A stretch of DNA of 64,000 nt from Babylonia areolata. Lineage: Eukaryota; Mollusca; Gastropoda; Neogastropoda; Buccinidae. Both the position numbers and the translations under genes were made by a program. The stretch is taken from positions 7,378,149-7,442,148 of the forward strand of contig NC_134899.1 of NCBI RefSeq assembly GCF_041734735.1, given 5' to 3'. Under the pieces are notes generated by a model. The model did not search any database. It was not told the origin of the DNA and saw nothing but the letters and a program-made list of their open reading frames with translations. Below, one piece after another: positions 32,968 to 47,106 of the stretch (positions are counted from its first letter, which is position 1; every line of letters begins with the position of its first letter).

Positions 32968-35320
32968 TGACACATATAGCTTGGTGACCAGCTGAAAAGA
33001 AATGAAATGTGACGCTATTGACAATCCATGCATAATTGCGTTCGGTTATGAAAGACTCAAAACGTCCTTTTTGAACAAAGTGAGTCTATGTTATAATCTG
33101 GTGTTCGGTTGTGTGTGTGTGTGTGTGTGTGTGTGTGGTAAACTTTAACATTGCCATTTTCTCTGGGAATACTTTGCCTGCGAATACCAAACTTAGCTTA
33201 AACATAGTATGAACAAAAATCTTCACAGTCATACCAATAATAGCTAGTTATAAGTCTCCCGAATTAAGCCGTATTTCCGGATCATTAACAGTTAATTTCG
33301 TTGAGATTCTTTATGAAATCCGAAAATTCTAAAAATCGCTTCCTGCTGACTTGCTGGAAGGTAGGTTTTAAGAAGACGACATGACATCGTTTTTCTTGTT
33401 CACAATTAAAAGGAAAGAAATACAAATTCTGGACAGAACACATACAGTGATACTGACTACACCATCGACATGCTTTACATATACATATTCTAAAGTGGAC
33501 ACTGAATTAACTGGAATGAACACAAAAGAAAAATTGAATTGGTCGTTTCGTTCAGCCCGTTGTGGATCTAAAGATCCACCAGATCTAAAGATCTACCAGG
33601 TGTTGCGATGTGCTTGAAGCGATGGCAACGTTTCCTTTACGGCCGAAACCAAAATATAATCAAGATATAATAAAACACACAAAAACATGATTAAAACGGT
33701 GTTATTACGTCCAATACAATCACGTCTATTTATCACAGGAAGTAGAAAACAACAACATTGCTTTAAATATTAAATTTAGTCAAATGACCTCATATGTGCT
33801 GCAGCAGTGGGGATTAGTCTGCTTGCTTCGGAACTGAACATGTATGGCTCGATTCCACTAGCATATCGGTTTTTTTGGGGGGGGGTTTCCTTCTTTTTTC
33901 CCCCCCTTCTTTTTCTTTTTCTCTCTCAAGCTTGTTTTATATATTATATTTAATACAGAACACTTTTTAACGATTTCTTAATCTCTTTTTTTCTCTCCTC
34001 ATGATTCCTTAGCTACTGGATAAAGTGTACAGCACAAGTGAGTCTTGAAGGCTTTGCCTCTTTTTAACATATATGATCAAGATACCTTTGATCCGTTGAA
34101 GTCGACATTAATCGAATTCATGCATCCTTTGGCATAATTTCTTCACACACTTTTCATCGGTTTTTTGTTGTTGTTGTTGTTTGTTTGTTTGTTTTTGTTT
34201 GTTTTTTTGTTGTTGTTGGTTGTTTTTTTCCCGGATGTTTTTTGGTTTTTTTTCTTCTTCTTCCGTTCGGAAATCTAGGGCCCAGATAGATAGATAGATA
34301 GATAGATAGACAAGAAGGAAGAAGGAAACCACAGAAGAAGAAAAACAAAGACAGATATCAAGAAAGAAGTTACGACAGAACAAATGTAAGAATAACATAA
34401 AGGAACCTCCCACAGGAAAGGGGATTGAAAGAAAACAGAACACAAAAATAGCAAAACGTCAAGAGGAAAAGAAAGAAGAAAAAAAAGAAGAAGAAAGAAA
34501 CGGAAATAAAGACATTAAAAATTCATGTATTCCAACATCTCTGCTTTTCCATTTTCCACATGGTTCAGTTCTTGGTCCTGTTTTGTTTGTAATGTAGACC
34601 ACACCACTTTTACTATCATCAAGCAAGAAACAGTTGAATATCACCGTTTTTGCATATGACACTCGATCCACTTCATCAGCCCTGTAAACTCTCCAAAATG
34701 CGTTCACTGGTACCTACACTTCAAAACTGCGCCTTTGATATCAAGTCATGGATGTCAGATAACATGCTCAAGGTGAATGTAACAAAACTGAGGCACTCTA
34801 TTCTGTTCTCAGAATTTGTTGTACCAAACTATTCTCTACTCTCTTCCATTACCATACTCACGCATAGGTTCAAGCCGTGTATCCATTTGTTTCTTTGACA
34901 TTTATCTCCAAGCTTTCCTCACTAAATTTAGCAAAGATGTTTAGATGCGTATTTGGAAAGGCCATATCCAGAAGCACATATAGGTTACCTCGAGTGTCAT
35001 ATTCTAATAGTAACAGCATTCTTGCCTATTTTTTCTGAGTTCTCTTGAAAAATATTTTTTTGTAAGTTTCAAGATGTTATACAGTCTTGCAGACTTGCTG
35101 TGGAGTCTCGTATGATATTTGTTATGATTGTTTGTTGATATTGATGATATACTTTGTGTGGTTTGTGTGTGTGTGTGTGTCTTTTTGTTGTTGTTGTTGT
35201 TTTTGTTTGTTTGTTTGGTGTTTTTTTGTTTGTTTTTTGTTTGTTTGTTTTCTTGTTTCTGTTCCCCAGTTCTTCTGATCATAGTCCTGGTTTTTATCTT
35301 TTTTTTTTAAAATATGTACT

Positions 35321-35367
<47 letters not shown>

Positions 35368-35471
35368 CAATCAAGCAAAAACAAACATCGACCTCCACCC
35401 ACCCACCCACTGAAGCAGGAATAACAGTTGCCATTGTGTCGTTGGTTTTTTGTTTGTTTTGTTTGTTATTT

Positions 35472-35506
<35 letters not shown>

Positions 35507-38500
35507 CATGAACTGTTATTCCAGCCAGAAGACAGATCAAACAGAAAGCAATGCCGGCAGGCTGTGATCTTTGTAAATCGATCGATAGGAAACCAGTTCT
35601 GCAACTTGTCTCAGCCACACCATGCGTATGACGTTATCTCCGTGAAGGGCGTCGATCACACGTTCAGGAGACCGACTCTTTTAGATCGATTGGAAAGTGA
35701 CCGTCGTCTGTGACGCTTAATAATTGTCGCGTGCCCAAACTTGTCAGCAGTCCTGGCTCCCAAAACTGTCGCCAAAACGAACTGGTAGCACTCTGTGACA
35801 ATTTTGAGAATGTTTCACAGACCGATACTTGAGAGAATTAACTTTGGGGCTGAATTCCCTGCTGTACCGATCGTACATAAACAATATTTCTCTTACTTTG
35901 GCACCCTGGCCAACGTTTCGTTCATCTCGAGGGTGTAGCTGATAGTTTGGAACCAAGTAAATCTTATCAGGAGCGGTCCGACTATCAGTGCTCCGATCAG
36001 TCGAAGTGTTTTCCCTCAGCCGCACCGAGCGGGCCTGGAATTGACTGTTTTTACCCGGGCATATTTTCATTGGCAGCATACTTCAACTCTGTGTGTGTGT
36101 GTGTGTGTTTTGTTTTGATTTGTCAGTTTTGTTGTTGTTGTTGTTGTTTGTTGTTTTTTTGGGTGGGGGGTATGTTCGTGTTTCCACAACCCACCGAAGA
36201 CTGAAAGAGGGTCAGTAATTAAGGAATCTTTAAAGTGGATGGGCTATTTGATCCTTTGCATTTTTACTAGTAGGCCTTTTCACTGTGGATCCATGTCATG
36301 GATTTCTGTCCCGAGATGCACATCGATAGACGCAGTGTGTTTAATTTATATATTTAGACCGAGTTAAATCGATCGTCAGTGGATCAGGATCACTGTGAGG
36401 ACTGATACATTGCAGGCGCCAGTCTGGCCATTCAAGTTAATTTTTGTAGCGCATATTAAAAAAAAATATATGTAACAAAATAATTTAAGAAAGAACTGTA
36501 CGTTAGTGGTGGAAAACAGCAGTTGGCAGGGAACTTTTGAAGGTCACCTTAAATGCTACGTACTTTGTAGTCCCTGCACTGATAACTCATTCTTCTAGTT
36601 GTTTCCATTCTGCTGTTTTTGTTTTTTTATATAAAAATTATTAAGTTAGTCTGTTTTGCTAAATGGAATTGCAAAACCTTTGCTGTTTTTGACCGTTCTT
36701 CCTCCTTCAGTGTTGTTTGTGTCATGATCTTTATAGGTATCGCTGGCCTGGATCTTCTGCTGGATTTACTGGCAGGTGTTATGAATTTTTCTGTCGACGG
36801 ACAATTTGACTGTCGACAGTCCTGTAAAGGGTGCATGGTGAGGCGGATGATTTTGTGCCAATCCTCCAAAGGTGGTAATGCCTCGGCTCTTGTAGCATAC
36901 CAGTCACGCAGCCTGGGTCCCTTGACCTATAGTCCTTAGCAGTGAACCAGGAGGTCTGGTATTGAACCCTTTCGTGCAGTGCCTTTTTTTTTTTTTTTTT
37001 TAGGTAGGAGTCCCTCATACCACTGCACCACACCCCACATTTGAGCGGACGAGAGAGATAAAATGACGCCATTCGTCGACTCTCTGGAGAGTAGTTTTTC
37101 AGTTTTCGTCTCAGGAAGTCGTGTGTGCAGTTGGCTGTTTTTACAGATGTTAGTTGTGTACGTGGCTGATCCATTTTAAGTCATTTGAAAACGGCTGTAC
37201 TCCCAGGTAGGGGTTCTTTTGGACGTGTTCAGTCTAATACTATACCTCATTCAGTCAGTAGAAGTGAGGTGGTTCTTCTTCTTCTGCGTTCACTCGTATG
37301 CACACGAGTGGGCTTTTACGTGTATGACCGTTTTTACCCCGCCATATAGGCAGCCATGCTCCGTTTTCGGGGGTGTGCATGCTGGGTATGTTCTTGTTTC
37401 CATAACCCACCGAACGCTGACATGGATTACAGGATCTTTAACGTTCGTATTTGATCTTCTGCTTGCATATACACACGAAGGGGGTTCAGGCACTAGCAGG
37501 TCTGCACATATGTTGACCTGGGAGATCGTAAAAATCTCCACCCTTTACCCACCAGGCGCCGTCACCGTGATTCGAACCCGGGACCCTCAGATTGACAGTC
37601 CAACGCTTTAACCACTCGGCTATTGCGCCTGTCAGTGAGATGGTTTATCTTGCTGGATAGGATGGGACATATCTGGCCGTTGAATCGAGTTCCCCAGTCT
37701 TTCACCCGTACTTCTAGACTGTCCAGATCTTTCTGTGGGGTGATATGGTCATGGAAGGAAGGAATTTCCCGGTGTCAAGTACATCTACAAAAGGCACCCA
37801 CATATAGAAGCATACTGTTGACTTTACGGACTGTGGCAGGTTGTTCATAAAGCAAAGAAAGAGTAAATGACCCAGTACTGTGCCATCAGGGTCACCTGCG
37901 TGGTAACATTTCTGTTTCCTCTGATTTCTCGCCTGGAGAAGCACCCTCATTTTCCGTTGGGTCAGTTAGTTGTTCAGTGATCCACTGCACGGTGAATGGG
38001 TCTTCTGATCCCGTAGTGGATCACCTTGTGGAGAAGCCTATTGTGTCATCACAGTATTGAAGACCTAATCATTAGTCAAGAATCACCACGTCTGTGTGGG
38101 TGTTTGCTTCACTGTGATATGAAGACTGAGGTCATGCATATGCATGATGGTAAGCACGGAGTTTCGCATGAGTGGCCTCTCCTATAACGATATGGTTTCT
38201 AACGATTTTTCTTCTGTCCATATCGGAAAAAAAGAATTAAGGCACAAGTATGATATTTATTGAGGTTTTTTTTTCAGACATTGGTACAAAGACTGGTCCT
38301 AAATTTGCCCGTTGGGAAACTCTAGTGTTAGCACTGAGTCATGTTGAACGCTGTTCGATTGACACGGTGTTTCTGTTGTTACCGTTTGCTTGATCTTCGT
38401 TATTGTGTATATAAAACAGAAGATATATTTGAAAGAGATATAATATAGTTGATTATAAGATTCATTCTCACCTAGATTTTTTTTTTCTTTTTTCTTTCTT

Positions 38501-39457
38501 AAATGTAGCCTACACGACAGATTACGCTAGTTGATGTGATACTCAGTGATATTTTCTTTATTCATCACAAAAAGCGTACACCTGACTGATCATTGTCTAC
38601 ACTGAATATTTTCATTTAGTTTCGTCACACACAGACACACTAATTGACTGAGATATCTATGGTGTCCTGAAGTTGGGGTCAGAGTTTAATGTCATTAAAG
38701 AGTCATTGACTGAAATCTTTTTAAACTGCTATATCTCAGGGCATTGGTCAACAAATCACTCTGAGTGTCAAATTTAAGCATAATTTGGAAATAAACAACT
38801 GATAGATCGATAGATAGATAGATAGATCTAGATAGACAGACGTAAATAAATTAGAAACGGGAAAAGGAAGATGTCACTTAGCTACAGTAAAGGCTTGCAA
38901 GATGGCGGGTGGAAGCTTCGTTTCAGATGAGGATGGCGCTAATCCTGTGCAGGAGCAACAAATGGGGTAAGAAGAGAAAGAAAATACAAATTTAAGGATA
39001 CCTGTATAGAATGTTGGAGGTAATGTCGCACTTTAGCAATGCTGATTTTTTTTTTTCAACTCTAGCCTCAAAGGTGTGTCATTAGATTTCTTTATGTGAC
39101 TCATGTTTTTGTCAGCCGCATCTCAATATGAACGGAGCACAATTTATATCAAACCGGCGGTACATTAACCAGATTAGCAAACCAATACAATCCAAAACAT
39201 GAATGATGATAGCAGTAACTCGTCATCTATCAGACTGATTTTTAGATGATACAGGTGAATATTTTGTTGACTTTACTGGTAGGTGTCAAACTTTCGGGCT
39301 CCCCATGTATCTCTCTCCCGCCCCCATTCCCCACACCCTCTCGATCCTCTCTTACTCTCTCACTCTCTCACACACGCACACACACACACATGCACGCAGA
39401 TGCACATACACATACACCAATATCGAAATTTAATGTTTACTTATGCATGTATATGAG

Positions 39458-39494
<37 letters not shown>

Positions 39495-41552
39495 CTGACT
39501 ATGGACTGCATGAGTGTGATTATGATCTGTATGTATACACATCACAAAAATAAATGAAAGAAGAATTAAAACAGTGATGTATGCATGTTGACATATATCT
39601 TCAGTTTTATGATTTGTTCTTAGTTGAGAATACGCTTTTCTTCTCAGAATGGGTGTTATAATTTGCTATACATGTTGTTGATTTTTTTAACAGGGAAATG
39701 CTTGAACAGTCTGCAGCTGAACTGCAAGCAACCATTGAGGAACTGGAGAAATACTGTGACTTGATTGAAAATGAAGGTATCACCCCTTTTGATCCGTATG
39801 AAAGCAACCCTTGTTCCCTGTTTGGATTTTTTCCTTTCTTTCTGTTTCCATCTGTTGATAGGTGGGGTTAGAAGAATAACTTAGATTTCTTTTGCACTTA
39901 ACATTGTGAAATATCAATTTATTTTCAGACACTTGGAATGTGGTTGGAAAATAGATATGATGTATAATACATCTGTATTTTCCTATCTGAATGTAAAGTC
40001 TGTATTTATTTTAGATAGGAATGCAATTTGTTCTTTGTTGTTTGTATTGTAGGTAAATTTGTTTGGAATCAGAGAAGAAACTGGGGTCAGTGGTCTTTAG
40101 ACTTTGAGAGAGTGAAATTCTGTTTTTGAAGATAATTGAAAATCACAAAACACTTTTAAATTTTGCTGTTTAGGAATAGGAAATAAAACTTAAAGTTTAT
40201 TCGAAAGACAGAATTCATCAATCAAAAGGGCTAAACACATCAAAAACAATCTTGACCATGCAATTAATACATTTTTGCCAACTTTCTCCTCTTTTTGTCT
40301 CTCACCACTTTAATTCATCTTTGTGAGGTGTTCTTGAGCATGCTTGTGATTGATTCATATGTGTACTAGTGCTTAAAAAAAAAAAAAAAGAAGTTTACTT
40401 TATCCTTGTGAGATCTTCTTGACAGGCATGTTTATTTGTGTGATTGATCAGTATGTGCATAATTTTTGTTTTCTTACATTTTCACAATCAGGATTTAGCA
40501 CGTCACAAATACCATTTATATCAGTATAATTACAGAAGTTTGTAAATACAGTTTACATGCAATTTTCACAAATACCATTATTTTATTATATGATATAAAT
40601 GTTGTATGCTATTTGGTTTTTGTAAAGAGCCTACACCGGTAAGGTTATACACTGTAAAAAGTCCTATTACTGTTACTATTAATGCATCATGTAAAGCATG
40701 AGGGGTACATGGTATGAAACACTTGATTGATTGAATATTACATTGAATTTCTTCTGGGGTTTTTGGTTTGTTTGTTGTTGTTGTTTTTTTGTTTTTTTTT
40801 TAAATGAGGGAAGTGGAACAAGCAAAGACATGCTTTTTCCATCCTGAACTCAGGGCACAAAAAACAACCAACAACAACAACAACAAAAACCACCAAAAAA
40901 AGGAAAGAAATTAACGCTACACCAAGAAAAAATGAATCCAATTACCGAAACAGATAGGGCAAACACACCAAAATGTAGGAACATATATATATATGCCTAA
41001 ACATCTGGACATCCCGGACTTGCAGGCAATGAGTGGAAAACCCGCTGTGAGAGCCAGCAGGAGACTAACCAGCAGTTGGAGCGACAGATTCTGCTGCTGC
41101 AGAGCAAAGTGGAAGATGCTCGTCTGAACGTGAAGGAAGGTATGGATTTCCTTTTACTGTTTGGTCTGCTTTGTTTGGTTGTTTGTTGTTTGGTTGTTGT
41201 TTTTTGTTGTTGTTATTTTTCAGGTTGAGATTGCATCAGTGCAGCTATTCCTTTCCAGACTGTGTGTAAATGTGTGTTTGTGTGAGTGTTTTTGTGCGGG
41301 AATGCACATGTGTGTGTCTGTGTCTGTGTGTGTTTCTCTGTGTGTCCAAAGTATGTGTGTGGGTGAGAGATAGAGAGAGTGAAAAAGAGAGAGAGAGAGT
41401 GTGTGTGTGTTTTCCTGTCTGTCCACACACCACCACACCCAAGTTTGTTCTTTGACAATCTCAGTGCCAGCACAAGGAACATGACTGATAGTGTAAGTTT
41501 GCTATGAGGTCACTGTAAACGTGACATGAGACAGGTATACCCCTTATGTGGA

Positions 41553-41585
<33 letters not shown>

Positions 41586-43813
41586 CCTGTGCATTCACAT
41601 TGAGTAAGTGGTCACAGGAAAATGAGCTACTTCTTGTCTATATTCTTTCTTCTGATCATATGTTATTGTTGGCTTAGGAAAGACAAGTGGAATGGAGGAG
41701 GGTGGGGGTTGGTAAACTTGGAGATTGGGGTGGATGGAGAGGGGGTGGAGGAAGGTGGGGTGTGTGCTAAACTTGGAGATTGGGGTGGATAGAGAGAGGG
41801 GGTGGAGGAAGGTGGGAGTTGGTAAACTTGGAGATTGGGGTGGGTGGAGAGGGGGTAGAGGAAGGTGGGGTGTGTGCTAAACTTGGAGATTGGGGTGTAT
41901 GGAGAGGGGGTGGAGGAGGGTGGGGTGTGTGCTAAACTTGGAGATTGGGGTGTATGGAGAGGGGGTGGAGGAAGGTGGGGTGTGTGCTAAACTTGGAGAT
42001 TGGGGTGGGTGGAGAGGGGGTGGAGGAAGGTGGGGGTGGGGTGTGCTAAACTTGGAGATTGGGGTGGGTGGAGAGGGGGTGGAGGAAGGTGGGGGTTGGT
42101 AAACTTGGAGATTGGGGTGTATGGAGAGGGGATGGAGGAAGGTGGGGTGTGCGCTAAACTTGGAGATTGGGGTGGGTGGAGAGGGGGTGGAGGAGGGTGG
42201 GGTGTGCTAAACTTGGAGATTGGGGTGGGTGGAGAGGGGGTGGAGGAAGGTGGGGTGTGTGCTAAACTTGGAGATTGGGGTGGGTGGAGAGGGGGTGGAG
42301 GAAGGTAGGGGGGGTGCTAAACTTGGAGATTGGGGTGGGTGGAGAGGGGGTGGAGGAGGGTGGGGGTTGGTAAACTTGGAGATTGGGGTGGATGGAGAGG
42401 GGGTGGAGGAAGGTGGGGTGTGTGCTAAACTTGGAGATTGGGGTGTATGGAGAGGGGGTGGAGGAGGGTGGGGGGTGCTAAACTTGGAGATTGGGGTGGG
42501 TGGAGAGGGGGTGGAGGAAGGTGGGGTGTGTGCTGAACTTGGAGATTGGGGTGTGTGGAGAGGGGGTGAAGGAAGGTGGGGTGTGTGCTGAACTTGGAGA
42601 TTGGGGTGTATGGAGAGGGGGTGGAGGAAGGTGGGGTGTGTGCTGAACTTGGAGATTGGGGTGTATGGAGAGGGGGTGGAGGAAGGTGGGGTGTGTGCTG
42701 AACTTGGAGATTGGGGTGTATGGAGAGGGGGTGGAGGAAGGTGGGGTGTGTGCTAAACTTGGAGATTGGGGTGTATGGAAAGGGGGTGGAGGAAGGTGGG
42801 GTGTGTGCTGAACTTGGAGATTGGGGTGGATGGAGAAGGGGTGGAGGAGGTGGGGGTAGGTAAACTTGGAGATTGGGGTGGAGGGAGAGGGGATGGAGGA
42901 GGGTGGGGGTTGGTAAACTTGGAGATTGGGGTGGAGGGAGAGGGGGTGGAGGAGGGCATGGGAGTGGGGGATAGAGAGATGTGAGGAGGAACAGGGTGTG
43001 AAATAAGGTGGACAACTTGTCCATACATTAGTACTGCAACAAACTATCAAAATATTGAGTTGTCTCCCATATCCTCTGTCCACAATCAGTCCTCTCTCAC
43101 TCAGTCTCTGTCTGTCTCTCCCTGTCTCTCTCTCTCTCTCTCTCTTGATTAGTATTATAATTATCAGTAGTAGTGGTAGCAGTAGTATTTACCATTGTTA
43201 TTATTGTTGTGTCTTATCATTACTGTTTTTGTTGTCACAGGGACAGATTGGAAGACTAGGCAATGCCTAAAATCTTTATCCTTGAGTAATAAAGTTTTTG
43301 AATCTTGAATCTTGAATCTCTCTTTCCCCTTCTCTTCAAAATAGATTTGTTATTAATACTCACCATTATGTACACAAGATTTCTGTACCGCTTCATTGAT
43401 CAATTCAAATCGAGTCTTTCTAACTCAGGGGGTTGCTTATAGAATGAGATTGTTAACATGTATAAGAGAGAGCTAGGGGGAGTTGTGGATCTAAAGAGAC
43501 GGAAGACAACTACAAATGAAGTATCCATACAACAGTCGGTCAGGAACTGTTCTTTATATCTTGTTTCAAACCATCTCTTTTATTGGCATCACCATATGAA
43601 TTATGTTGTCACAGTCAGAATGATATATTATGAGTAATGTCTTATGATCTTTGTCACTGTTTTCACAGGTTGCCGAGTTTCTGATGATACACATTCATGA
43701 TTTTTTTTTTTCTCTGCTTTTGATTCATTGTTGGTTTCTTCCAGCTCACAAGACACCAAAAGACAACAGAAACAGTGATAATCTGTCTGAAGTGAGTAGC
43801 TCCATGTAGGCAT

Positions 43814-43857
<44 letters not shown>

Positions 43858-43876
43858 TCATCTTCATTACTTTGAA

Positions 43877-43908
<32 letters not shown>

Positions 43909-43927
43909 TCATCTTCATTACTTTGAA

Positions 43928-43959
<32 letters not shown>

Positions 43960-43981
43960 TCATCTCCATTACTTTGAAATG

Positions 43982-44018
<37 letters not shown>

Positions 44019-45665
44019 TCATCTTCATTACTTTGAAATGTGTGTGTGTGTGTGTGTGTGTGTGTGATCATCTCCATTACTTTGAAATGTGAGTGTGTGT
44101 GTGGGGGGGGGGGGGGAGGAAGGGGGGCACATGCACACACGTGAGAGAGAGAGAGAGAGACTGATGTGGAGGGAAGAAAAATCAGCTTCCTATAAATACC
44201 TGATCATGAATGAACTGTGCACTGGTCTACAATCTTCACACTTCTTAGAAGAGTTTGCACTTTCTGGAGTAGGCATTCACTTAGGAATTGAAGAGAAAAA
44301 AAAATGTCCTCAACATTTTTAGTACTATTTCTGACCATCTGTTAAAGTTTCTCCATCTCGATCAGAAGCTGAAACCAAGGACATAAATGAAGGAGTGAAT
44401 AATTCCTAACAATAACAACAATAATGATAATCATCAGCAAACTGATTTTGGTCATGTGATATAAAGAAAATGATAATTGTTTGTGAAATATTGATCATGA
44501 TGATAATGATAAGAATAATAAATGAAGATAGTAATAACATTATTATTGTTATCATTATTACTCATAACAATGATAATAATAATAATGAACAAGTTAACAC
44601 CAAGGATATACTTATTGCCTGTATGCCTTTCATTGTATACAAAATGCACTTGTGTAAAGGACAGAATAGAACACACACTTACACAAGCACACTTGATCTG
44701 TTTTAAAAACCCTGATACACCATCACTTTCTCCCAACTCTTAAGTCAAGCAAAAAATGTCCATATAGTGGAAGACAGATAAACATTATGTCAAATAAATT
44801 TTGATATTGTGCTTCATTTGTATTTGTATTTCTTTTTATCACAACCGATTTCTCTGTGTGAAATTCGGGTTGCTCTCCCTAGGGAGAGCACGTCGCTATA
44901 CTACAGCGCCACCCATTGTTTTGTATTTTTTCCTGCATGCAGTTTTATTTGTTTTTCCTATCGAAGTGGATTTTTCTACAGAATTTTGCCAGGAACAACC
45001 CTTTTGTTGCTGTGGGTTCTTTTACGTGCGCTAAGTGCATGCTGCACACGGGACCTCGGTTTATCGTCTCATCTCAGTGACTAGCATCCAGACCACCACT
45101 CTAGGTCTAGTGGAGGGGGAGAAAATATCGGCGGTTGAGCCATGATTTGAACCAGCGCGCTCAGATTCTCTCGCTTCCTAGGCGGACGCGTTACCTCTAG
45201 GCCATCACTCCACATGAATAAGATCTTAAAAAAAAGAAGACAAAACAATAGTTTTCAGTTTCAGTTTCAGTAGCTCAAGGAGGCGTCACTGCGTTCGGAC
45301 AAATCCGCATACGCTACACCACATCTGCCAAGCAGATGCCTGACCAGCAGCGTAACCCAACGCGCTTAGTCAGGTCTTGAGAGAAAAAAAAACGGTGAAT
45401 AAATAATAGATAAGCGTACATAAATAAGTGAATAAATAAATAAATAATAATTATAATATATAAAAAAAAGGGGTAGTAGTAGTAGTAGTAATAATAATAA
45501 TAATAAATAAATAAGACAACAATGATGATAAATAAGCAAATAAATGTAAAACATGAAGACACACATTCACACATGCACCCACACATGCATAACAGATATG
45601 CACCAAACATGCAGTTTCACAGATATGAAAGCACAGTCAAATACATATAAACATACATGAGCCCC

Positions 45666-45708
<43 letters not shown>

Positions 45709-46390
45709 TACAAAACGATAATGAAGAGCAATGGTCGTGTTGTCCAGCAGGCCAGCCCCCAGACGATCAAGGCACTGGAACGAGAGAAGAAGTTGTTGGT
45801 CAGTCAGCTGCGAGACCTAGAGTGGAGGATGGACCAAGAGTCCAAGGTAAGGGATGATCTGTGTTCGTGTCCAGGTGGTTCACTTGTTCACTTCTTCTGC
45901 AGTCATTTTATTTTATTTTCATTTTTATTTTATTTTATTTATTTATTTTCATTTATTTTATTTTATTTTATTTATTTTGTATTTTTTTCTCAAGGCCTGA
46001 CTGAGCGCGTTGGGTTACGCTGCTGGTCAGGCATCTGCTTGGCAGATGTGGTGTAGCGTATACGGATTTGTCTGAACGCAGTGACACCTCCTTGAGCTAC
46101 TGATACTGATACTGATCATAGATTGCGTCTCCCATGGTCACTGATACATGTGGGATTTTTCAGGCATGACCATTTTTACCCCTGCCGCATTCCAATTTCA
46201 GGGGTGTGGAGACTGAGTATGTTCTTGTTTCCACGCTGACATGGATCAGTTTCAGTTTCAGTTTCAGTAGCTCAAGGAGGCGTCAAGCAGATGCCTGACC
46301 AGCAGCGTAACCCAACGCGCTTAGTCAGGCCTTGAGAAAAAAAAAAAATGGATCAGTGGATCTTTAACTGGCGTGTTTGATCTTCTGCAT

Positions 46391-46441
<51 letters not shown>

Positions 46442-47025
46442 GGGGTTCAGGCACTAGGGAAGTCTGCTCATATGTTGATCTGGAAGATTGGGAAAATCGC
46501 CACCTTTAACCTGCCAGGTGTCATGACAGGGGTAGGAACCCCAGACAATAAGATCAAAGAGCCAACACTTTGACCGCTCAGATGTTGCACCTATCAGATG
46601 GTTGACTGTTAGGGGTTGTGAATAGTAATATGACAGGAGAGTATGTAGATGTTGCTGTGTGTGTGTGTGCGTGCATGTGTGTGTGTGTTTTCTTTTCATT
46701 TTTTCATTGGTAAAATGTTGGATTTTTGTTGTTGTTTTTTTTGTGTGTGTGTGTGTGTTTTTGAAGCAGTGCTTAGATTGTTCACACAGCTTTTGTATAT
46801 ACATGCATCAGTACTGTGATTGATTGTGTTTGAAAGCTTGACTGTGTGAGTGAGATGGAAGACAGGGGGAAAAGTGGCACTTAACTCAGACATGGAACGT
46901 GGTAAGCTTGGACTGTAGTTGTGTCCCTTACATCAACACAGGCACAGAGGTACAGAGAAATGAGCTTCAAGTCAGGTGCCTCTGTCTAACCGAAAGGAAC
47001 AAAACTTATGCTTTATTTATTCTTA

Positions 47026-47106
<81 letters not shown>

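Noticed and set aside
35744-36079. 111-codon minus-strand frame in CCDC169 intron 1
   Set aside because: No recognisable motif and no supporting context; length is within chance for the region.
42425-43083. Pro/Ser/His-rich frames of about 200 codons on the minus strand
   Set aside because: Antisense of the G-rich minisatellite; no start or splice signals and no conservation expected.
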